DNA from: CAG-1031 sp964391735
GTDB taxonomy: Bacteria > Bacteroidota > Bacteroidia > Bacteroidales > Muribaculaceae
NCBI GenBank assembly: GCA_964391735.1
Contig: CAYMNF010000020.1
Span: forward strand, 1 to 30,578
Direction: 5' to 3'
DNA length: 30,578 bases
A model generated the notes under the pieces. It ran no database searches and was not told the origin of the DNA. It was given only the letters and a program-made list of their open reading frames with translations. Position 1 is the first letter of the stretch. Each line of letters begins with the position of its first letter. The position numbers were made by a program, and so were the translations under genes. This document shows, piece after piece, positions 24,888 through 30,578 of the stretch.

Positions 24888-25349
24888 TTATTGAGTTGAG
24901 ATGGGTAGGCAACGGTCAATTGAATGGTCAAGTGATATCAGGGTCTCGGTGCCTGAGACTCCGTTGATATCCAGAATCTTGTCGTTGAGAATCTCCATAA
25001 GATGCTCATTGTCCTGTGCAACAACCTTCAGCAGCATTGTGTAGGGGCCGGTGGTGAAGTGGCATTCCACAATCTCGGGAATCTTCTCCAGTTCAGGGAT
25101 AATCTCACGATACAAGGCCCCGCGCTCAAGATTTACACCAATATAGGTTGTGGTATGGAATCCCAATTTTTTGGGGTTAACTTGATATCCCGACCCGGTG
25201 ATGACCTTCATGTCAATCAGCCGCTGTATGCGTGAGTGTATGGCCGCACGGCTAACACCGCAAACCTCGGCAATATCCTTTGACGGGATTCGCGCATTGC
25301 GCATTATTATCTTCAGAATCTGTCGGTCAAGATTATCAATTTTTTCCAT
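24888..25349 (-). CDS. Lrp/AsnC family transcriptional regulator
   Basis: A 153-residue feast/famine regulator that would bind DNA as a multimer and respond to an amino acid. The N-terminal helix-turn-helix (about 5-60) begins IDNLDRQILKIIMRNARIP and contains SKDIAEVCGVSRAAIHSRIQRL. The RAM ligand domain (about 68-145) contains TYIGVNLERG, VECHFTTGPYTMLLKV and the family-typical INGVSGTETLISLD. Length is normal. The ATG is at 25347-25349. The 141-bp AT-rich region upstream holds direct repeats that could be self-regulatory sites. The ligand is unknown. Confidence 0.92.
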   Translation of the reverse strand: MEKIDNLDRQILKIIMRNARIPSKDIAEVCGVSRAAIHSRIQRLIDMKVITGSGYQVNPKKLGFHTTTYIGVNLERGALYREIIPELEKIPEIVECHFTTGPYTMLLKVVAQDNEHLMEILNDKILDINGVSGTETLISLDHSIDRCLPISTQ

Positions 25350-25412
25350 ACGTCAATCTATTTCATCGGTTACACATTCTGCCAATCGGGGGCATCTATT
25401 TCAATTGGTTTG

Positions 25413-25441
25413 CAAATATTATAAATTTTTGTCAAATATTA
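25413..25441. repeat. Direct repeat CAAATATTA x2, 20-bp period, upstream of lrp-like gene
   Basis: CAAATATTA occurs at 25413-25421 and 25433-25441, start-to-start 20 bp, about two helical turns. TTTTTGTCAAA lies between. Its position 65-90 bp upstream of the Lrp-like start suits an autoregulatory site; AT-rich sequence reduces confidence. Confidence 0.33.
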
Positions 25442-25490
25442 AAATTTCCTTGGCAAAAAGTTATAAAAATATCACCTTGGGCAGAATTAT

Positions 25491-25946
25491 CTATCTTTTA
25501 CGCAGACACGATGAGCAGATTCCCTGCAGAATAATATCAATATAGTCAGGATGGAACCCCGCATATTTGCGGTTCATGAGCGCGCTGAGGTCAACGGTAC
25601 ACTTCAGGTGCTTGATCTTTCCGCAACTCTGGCACACTAATTGCAGTGTAGGTTGCGGGGTGTGGGATATGGCCGACTCATAACTGGCGGCGCGTCCTTC
25701 AAACACACGACGGCGCACCAAGCCGCACACTGCCAGTAAATCCAGGGTGGCATACACCGTCATGCGGGCGATGTGGATGTGACGGGTTTCCATAATATCA
25801 TCTATAATCTGCTCCACGGTGAAGACTCCGGGCTGCCTCAGGGTGGCGTCCAAAATCTCATCGCGCTCGTTTGTACGGCGCATTCTCTTGGCCAACAGAT
25901 GTTTCTCCAACATGCGATGCGCACGTTGCCTCAGTGCTTCATCCAT
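25491..25946 (-). CDS. Fur-family regulator with reduced metal site
   Basis: A 151-residue member of the ferric-uptake regulator family. The winged helix (about 20-85) has RRTNERDEILDATLRQPGVFTVEQIIDDI then RMTVYATLDLLAVCGLVRRR, which matches Fur's RxTVYRTLxxLxxxGLV. The dimerisation domain keeps both structural-zinc CxxC pairs (CQSCGK and CSSC). The usual HHDH stretch before the first CxxC is SHTPQPTLQLV, and the later His of the sensing site is replaced by YID. The metal-sensing site therefore looks incomplete. It lies upstream of the Lrp gene on the same strand with a 141-bp gap. The start ATG is 25944-25946. Its metal or signal cannot be named. Confidence 0.85.
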   Translation of the reverse strand: MDEALRQRAHRMLEKHLLAKRMRRTNERDEILDATLRQPGVFTVEQIIDDIMETRHIHIARMTVYATLDLLAVCGLVRRRVFEGRAASYESAISHTPQPTLQLVCQSCGKIKHLKCTVDLSALMNRKYAGFHPDYIDIILQGICSSCLRKR

Positions 25947-25986
25947 GACTATTATTAATTATGGTTTATGTGTAAGTTGTGTCAAT

Positions 25987-26022
25987 CCCCCGGGGGAGGA
26001 GCCCCCCGACCACTTAGTGGTC
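25987..26022 (-). other. GC-rich palindromes covering the M3 peptidase stop
   Basis: GACCACTTAGTGGTC (26008-26022) is a 6-3-6 palindrome whose central TTA is the TAA stop on the minus strand. CCCCCGGGGG (25987-25996) and an arm CCCCCC (26002-26007) follow downstream and can pair with the G-run. It is a plausible transcription or translation end structure, without a U-tract. Confidence 0.4.
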
Positions 26023-28188
26023 AAGAGGCTTTTTGGGCATGGTGATAGCCGGCTGTGTCGGGGGCTCGGGCTGCGTCGTGGCTGACGGGGCCTTGATACC
26101 GTCACGCTCAAGCATGGCATCAATTGAGGGTGCTTTACCGCGGAATTGCTTGTAGAGCTGACCCGGGTCAACCGTGCCGCCCTGTTTCAACACGTTATCA
26201 CGGAACTTGGCAGCTTGCTCGGGGTTGAATATATCCCCGGTCTCGCTAAAGGCTTTGAAAGCATCGGCGTCAAGCACCTCAGCCCACTTGTAGCTGTAAT
26301 ATCCGGCGGCATAGCCTCCCGAGAAGATATGGTTGAACTGCGCTGACAAGGTGGAACCGGGGACCGGGTCAAACATGGCGACAGACTCACCGGCAACCGT
26401 CTCAAACTGCTCGACATCAACATCATCAGCCAGAGGTTTCTCAATTGAATGCCAAGCCATATCAAGCAACCCGAAGTTGAGCTGGCGCAGGCAGGCGTAT
26501 GCGGTACCGAACTGTGACGATGTGATAATCTTCTGTACGTACTCCTCGGGGATTACCTCATCGGTCTTATAATGACGTGCAAACCCGTTGAGGAAACGTG
26601 ATTGAGTCATGTAGTTTTCGTTGAATTGTGAGGGCAGCTCTACAAAGTCGCGATAGACATTGGTACCGGACAGGCTCTTGTATTTGGTTGAGGCAAACAG
26701 CCCGTGCAGGGCGTGGCCAAACTCATGCAGGAAGGTTTCAACCTCATACGGTGTCAACAATGAGGGTTTTGACTCGGTGGGCTTGGTGAAGTTCATCACT
26801 ATTGACACGTGTGAGGGGGAAATCTCGCCCTTGTCATCTTTCCACTCACCCTTGAACTCGGTCATCCATGCCCCCGGGCGTTTTGAATCCCTGGGGAAGA
26901 AGTCGGTGTATATAACGCCCATATATTCTCCTTGCGGGTCTATTACCTCAAACGCCTGAACCTCAGGATGATAAACGGGGATATCGGGATTCTCGCGGAA
27001 CGTAAGCCCATAAAGTTTTGTAGCCAGCCCGAAGACACCGTTTATAACATTGTGCAGTTCAAAATAGGGGCGAAGCTCCTCCTCGTTATAGCTGTATTTG
27101 GCCTCACGCAGTTTGTTTGACCAGAAACTGTAGTCCCAAGGCTGCAAAACAAAGTCGGGCCCCTCGCTCTGGCGGGCAAACTCTGTCAGCTCCTTGAACT
27201 CGGCCTGCTGGGCGGGCTTGTAGGCATCCCGCAGTTGGGTCAGCAGATCATAGACGGCATCGGGCGTCTTGGCCATGGTGTGTCCAAGTTGATACTCGGC
27301 AAAACTTTTGTAACCCAACAGATTGGCAATGGCCAGGCGGGTATTGGCAATCTTGCGAATGATGTCAGTGTTTGAGAACTCCCCTTTCATGTTGCGGCCT
27401 GAATAGAGACGATAGAACCGCTCACGCAAGTCGGGACGGGTTGAATACTTCATGAACGCCATATAGGTGGGCTGGGCCAACGTAAAGAGGTATTCCCCCT
27501 CGCGACCCTTCTCCTTAGCAGCAAGTGCAGCTGCCTCAATCGAGCTTTCAGGCAGCCCGTCAAGGTCATCTTTCGTCAGCCAGATTTCATACGTATTCAG
27601 TTCCTTGAGCACATTCTGTCCAAACTGATTTGTAAGTTGTGACAACTCACTTGTCAGGCGAGAGAGCTCCTCACGGTCGGCGCCCTGCAACAGTGCGCCG
27701 TTACGTGCAAAACTTTGGTAAGTCTCCTCAATCAAACGCAAATCCTCGGCGTCAAGGTTTTCCTTATCTCGATTGTCCCAAACTGACTTAACGCGGTTCC
27801 ACAACCCCTCATTTAAGGTTACAGATGTCTGGAACTCAGAGATTTTGGGGATAACACGCATCTGTATTTCCATCATCTCCTCATCGCTTAAGCACTCAGT
27901 GAGGTTGAAGAAAACCGAGGTTACGCGGTCCAAATCGGCTCCAGTCTTTTCCAGGGCCACAATGGTGTTGGCGAATGTAGGTGCGTCCTGATTATTAACA
28001 ATCGCATCTATCTCAGCACGGTTTAGCTCAATGCCGCGGTCAATTGCCTCCTCATAATGCGACTTCTGTATCTTATCAAACGGCACTGTCCCGTGGGGGG
28101 TGTCGACAAACTCGTTGAAAAAAGGATTCTGTGCTGTCGCAACCATTGTTCCTGTAGCCATTGCTAATGCTATTATCTGTTTTTTCAA
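26014..28188 (-). CDS. Exported M3-family peptidyl-dipeptidase (Dcp-like)
   Basis: A zinc metallopeptidase that removes dipeptides from peptide C-termini. The M3 zinc motif HEFGH is at residues 488-492 (TFLHEFGHALHGLF), and the third ligand is expected in FVELPSQFNENY. The start is uncertain. The frame opens at 28224 with TTG, and a second TTG at 28186-28188 gives a compact signal peptide (MKKQIIALAMATGTM...ATAQ) of classic form, which I prefer. No ATG precedes that signal. Preferred length is 724 residues, against about 680 for E. coli Dcp, consistent with an exported copy. The last 25 residues (APSATTQPEPPTQPAITMPK...) are a Pro/Thr/Gln-rich tail beyond the catalytic domain. A gap of about 30-65 nt separates it from the TPR gene upstream, so the two may share a transcript. 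Confidence 0.88.
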   Translation of the reverse strand: MKKQIIALAMATGTMVATAQNPFFNEFVDTPHGTVPFDKIQKSHYEEAIDRGIELNRAEIDAIVNNQDAPTFANTIVALEKTGADLDRVTSVFFNLTECLSDEEMMEIQMRVIPKISEFQTSVTLNEGLWNRVKSVWDNRDKENLDAEDLRLIEETYQSFARNGALLQGADREELSRLTSELSQLTNQFGQNVLKELNTYEIWLTKDDLDGLPESSIEAAALAAKEKGREGEYLFTLAQPTYMAFMKYSTRPDLRERFYRLYSGRNMKGEFSNTDIIRKIANTRLAIANLLGYKSFAEYQLGHTMAKTPDAVYDLLTQLRDAYKPAQQAEFKELTEFARQSEGPDFVLQPWDYSFWSNKLREAKYSYNEEELRPYFELHNVINGVFGLATKLYGLTFRENPDIPVYHPEVQAFEVIDPQGEYMGVIYTDFFPRDSKRPGAWMTEFKGEWKDDKGEISPSHVSIVMNFTKPTESKPSLLTPYEVETFLHEFGHALHGLFASTKYKSLSGTNVYRDFVELPSQFNENYMTQSRFLNGFARHYKTDEVIPEEYVQKIITSSQFGTAYACLRQLNFGLLDMAWHSIEKPLADDVDVEQFETVAGESVAMFDPVPGSTLSAQFNHIFSGGYAAGYYSYKWAEVLDADAFKAFSETGDIFNPEQAAKFRDNVLKQGGTVDPGQLYKQFRGKAPSIDAMLERDGIKAPSATTQPEPPTQPAITMPKKPLDH

Positions 28189-28254
28189 AACTTTGTATTT
28201 AAGGATTAATGATGTGTTGTTCAATGATATAGATATATTTACGAAAATATTTTT

Positions 28255-30498
28255 TCAACCGATTCTCACGCCTCGCTCGGCAGCGAGGGCCAAGGTGCAG
28301 TCAACCACAATTGATGCCGTGAGGGGGTCAACTCCACGAGGGGTCAACAACGACAGGTCCTCCCTGAAATCATTGAGGAACCGCACGCGGTCAAACTCCA
28401 TACTTTGCAAAGCGCCGGCGTAGGCCTCAACGGCAGCCCGCAGGTTCCCCTCAAGCATATACAAATGTCCGTGATTCAATCGGTCAACCGGGTCAGGATT
28501 ATTCTGTTCAATAATATCAAAATAATTGCGTGCGCGGTCATAATTCCCCGTCATTGTCAAAGCCCACGCCAACGGTCGGGCGGTACGTCTTGCCGGCAGT
28601 TTCCCCATAAACTCAGCCTTGAACAGAGGATTGAGGGCCTCCTCAAACCTATTCAGGGAAATGAGGCACAACCCGCGGTTCAATGCCGGGGAGGCATCCT
28701 CGGGCAATAATTTCTCGAGCCTTGAGAAGACCTCCAACGCCTCATCATATCTGCCCAATATCCTCAGCACCGTGGCATGGTGCTTGAGGGTCCATACTGA
28801 ATCCGGTGCCAGAAGGTCGGCTTGTTGAAAAGCCTCTACAGCACCCTCGAGATCCCCGTTCTGCCGGCGTGCATACCCTATTTTCTGGTAGAGGACGGCA
28901 TCGGGCGTAATGCGGGAAAGGCGGCTGAGAAGCACCTCGGCATCGCTCCAGTATCCGCGCTTGAAGTAGAACTCTCCCACAAGCCTCAACGCCTCAGGGG
29001 TGCCGAAGATGGGAGCGAACTCCGAGATCTCAGAGGGCGTGAAAGGTCGGGCGAAGGGGTCGGGGAACTCACCTTTGCGCCTGAAGAGCTTGAAGAAGCG
29101 ATAAAGCACTCGCACATAGTTGCGGGCCAAGTCTTCACGCTCAGACCGGTCGGTAACGGTTGACGACAATTTCTCTTGCTCGGCAGCGTCGGCCTGGGCC
29201 TCCATTTGAGCGCGGAATGCATCAAGCTGTCCTTCAGGAATCATCCCCAAGGCAAAAGCCAGCGAGTATTTGTCACTATCACAAAGGAAGTCGGTGTTTT
29301 CAAGCAGTCGCATCAGGGCTTCAGACCGTGACCCGGTAGCCGCGCGCACCAATGTATGGTCGGCAGTAAAGGGTAAAAACCAGTTGGCCACGTCGTTGAA
29401 GAAGGGGAAACTCTTCAGGTTGCTGAAGGATGCCATCATTACATCCCCGCCCTCCTCTTGCAACGAGGCCAGTTCCTTCATCTTATCACTGAGGCCGGAC
29501 TTGTCCAGCAACTGTTGCCACTCAGGGTTCTCCTCCATTGCGGCAGGGTCAAAGAGGCCGTCATGTTGCACACGCCGGCGCAGCTCAGGGCTCAACTTTT
29601 TCAGTCCGGGGATTAACTCCTCCTGTATTTTCTTTGATATCCTCTCGGTATCACGGGCAGCTATCAGCTGCATCCCCACCATGCGCACATCCGCCTCCCA
29701 CGTGGGCAGGTCGGTCAACGCCTCAAGGCGCAGGCGTGCCATACGGTGCAACTGCCGGTGGCTGTGCTGGTGGCGCGCCGCCATCAGGCCTGTCAGCGCT
29801 CTGACGGCAAGTGCCGGCTCGCTCTGCTCATACACATCGGCAAGCAGAAGCAGGCGGCGCTCATCATGCCACTCAAGCGCCCCCAAAGAGATGGCTGAGA
29901 TAAGCGACTCCTTGAGGTGGCGGGCAAGTGTGGGGGATTGCAACGCCTTGTTCAATGCCTCGATGTCATCAACACCCAAGGGATGCGTTGTCCACACACG
30001 GTTAAAGAGAGTTACCCACAACCCCTCAAGGTCGCGGGCAATAGGGCGCCCGGTCTGCTGATCAACGGGATTCATATCCCCGCCAAGACGTGCCAGATTC
30101 AGCCTCGATGTCAACTCCTCAGCCCTGTTCAGCAGGTCTGCAATACTCTCGTCAGGGCGCAATGTATTGGCCCGTACAGTGTTATAATAGAGTGTCGGGA
30201 GGTCTGTCGCTCGCCGCCCCCATAACCAGCCGTCAACAACATCAAGCAGGTCCTGCGCTATGTCTGAAAGCATATCGGGGCGCGTGGGGTCCTCTACCCC
30301 GTCAAGGGCATATCCGCATAACAGGGCGTATACCTGACGCAACCTGCGCACCGCCACTACACGCCGGGGCATGTCGCCAAAAGCCCCGTCAGCGTTGGGC
30401 AACGCCTCAACGGCATCCAAAGCCTCGTTAAGCCGCCTTTCCTCAACCAGGGCAGCAATATGCCGGCGCAGTTCTATATCGTTTTTGTCTTTATCCAT
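28255..30498 (-). CDS. Large cytosolic TPR-repeat protein
   Basis: A 747-residue helical repeat protein without a signal peptide or membrane span. The open frame begins at 30507 with GTG, only one base from the -7 box end; the ATG at 30496-30498 is the better start. The N-terminal two-thirds is helical and unrecognised. The C-terminal part (about 470-700) carries five or six TPRs, with clear units such as YQKIGYARRQNGDLEGAVEAF, LKHHATVLRILGRYDEALEVF, LNRGLCLISLNRFEEALNPL and LNHGHLYMLEGNLRAAVEAY. TPRs bind peptides or proteins, so this is likely a scaffold or assembly factor. No enzymatic motif is visible. The M3 peptidase gene follows on the same strand. I cannot name a partner. Confidence 0.8.
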   Translation of the reverse strand: MDKDKNDIELRRHIAALVEERRLNEALDAVEALPNADGAFGDMPRRVVAVRRLRQVYALLCGYALDGVEDPTRPDMLSDIAQDLLDVVDGWLWGRRATDLPTLYYNTVRANTLRPDESIADLLNRAEELTSRLNLARLGGDMNPVDQQTGRPIARDLEGLWVTLFNRVWTTHPLGVDDIEALNKALQSPTLARHLKESLISAISLGALEWHDERRLLLLADVYEQSEPALAVRALTGLMAARHQHSHRQLHRMARLRLEALTDLPTWEADVRMVGMQLIAARDTERISKKIQEELIPGLKKLSPELRRRVQHDGLFDPAAMEENPEWQQLLDKSGLSDKMKELASLQEEGGDVMMASFSNLKSFPFFNDVANWFLPFTADHTLVRAATGSRSEALMRLLENTDFLCDSDKYSLAFALGMIPEGQLDAFRAQMEAQADAAEQEKLSSTVTDRSEREDLARNYVRVLYRFFKLFRRKGEFPDPFARPFTPSEISEFAPIFGTPEALRLVGEFYFKRGYWSDAEVLLSRLSRITPDAVLYQKIGYARRQNGDLEGAVEAFQQADLLAPDSVWTLKHHATVLRILGRYDEALEVFSRLEKLLPEDASPALNRGLCLISLNRFEEALNPLFKAEFMGKLPARRTARPLAWALTMTGNYDRARNYFDIIEQNNPDPVDRLNHGHLYMLEGNLRAAVEAYAGALQSMEFDRVRFLNDFREDLSLLTPRGVDPLTASIVVDCTLALAAERGVRIG

Positions 30499-30508
30499 GT
30501 GATTCACG

Positions 30509-30538
30509 CAAAATTAGTTTTTTTCTTTCAAAAACAAA
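30509..30538 (-). promoter_or_regulatory. Promoter of the TPR-repeat gene
   Basis: TAATTTTG on the minus strand (30516-30509) matches TAnnTTTG. TTTG at 30538-30535 is a -33 candidate with an 18-bp spacer, slightly short. The -7 box ends 10 nt before the ATG at 30498, so the leader would be only a few bases. Confidence 0.55.
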
Positions 30539-30548
30539 AACAAAGATC

Positions 30549-30578
30549 ATGCCAATTCAATCAAAAGAGAAGTTTTAC
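30549..30578 (+). CDS. Possible start of a divergent gene (10 codons visible)
   Basis: An ATG at 30549 opens a frame reading MPIQSKEKFY to the window edge. A TAGTTTTT at 30515-30522 is one mismatch from a -7 box and would give a leader of about 20 nt. The divergent arrangement with the TPR gene is plausible, but ten codons are too few to identify anything. Confidence 0.3.
   Translation, partial: MPIQSKEKFY

Noticed and set aside
29270..30061. A 263-codon open frame on the plus strand opposite the TPR gene
   Set aside because: It is Ser/Arg/Cys-rich with no domain pattern and lies wholly antisense to a well-supported TPR protein, so it is a shadow frame.

Overview
The window looks like chromosomal DNA of a Bacteroidota bacterium, order Bacteroidales, perhaps a gut Muribaculaceae (the family is a guess). 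Evidence: upstream of many genes lies the phylum-specific promoter -7 element TAnnTTTG, in several cases with a TTTG-like -33 element about 20 bp away. A secreted protein carries a degenerate type IX secretion-like C-terminal tail. The gene families (lipoprotein-TPR-HTH regulators, bacterial GH3, kinase with a TGS-like front domain, DEAD-box helicase with a DbpA-type tail) are typical of the phylum. I see no phage, IS element, CRISPR array or rRNA.

Layout, left to right. 1-352 (-) is the 5' part of fabG, followed by an initiator tRNA-fMet (504-575, -). A membrane-anchored TPR/HTH regulator (676-2406, -) diverges from a large secreted protein of unknown function (2539-4755, +). A 14-15 bp perfect hairpin ends that gene and the convergent panB (4834-5652, -). 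panB and the next operon diverge from back-to-back -7 boxes.

The centre is one apparent 12.6-kb plus-strand operon (5725-18344): a GT9 heptosyltransferase-like gene, ruvB, FIVE consecutive paralogous membrane phosphotransferases of the LtaS/MdoB alkaline-phosphatase superfamily (7862-16689), and a uridine-kinase-like gene with a TGS-like N-terminus. Gaps are at most 23 nt and most genes overlap. The five paralogs fall into two subfamilies arranged A-B-B-B-A. They keep the metal ligands, use Ser where LtaS has its nucleophilic Thr, and appear to lack two of the LtaS glycerolphosphate-contacting residues. Since the organism is Gram-negative and the first gene is a GT9 enzyme, I infer that they decorate LPS or another envelope glycan with phospho-headgroups. 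This is the most interesting system in the window.

The rest is mostly minus-strand housekeeping: GH3-family adenylating enzyme, Bax-inhibitor-1-like membrane protein, argS, and a DEAD-box helicase. A small plus-strand DUF6582-like gene (24554-24790) follows, bounded by a 21-bp perfect hairpin. Then come an Lrp/AsnC regulator, a Fur-family regulator lacking the usual His-rich metal site, an exported M3 peptidase, and a large TPR protein. The window ends just inside a possible divergent gene. In three places the longest reading frame begins with TTG or GTG on or next to the promoter -7 box. There I moved the start to the downstream ATG.
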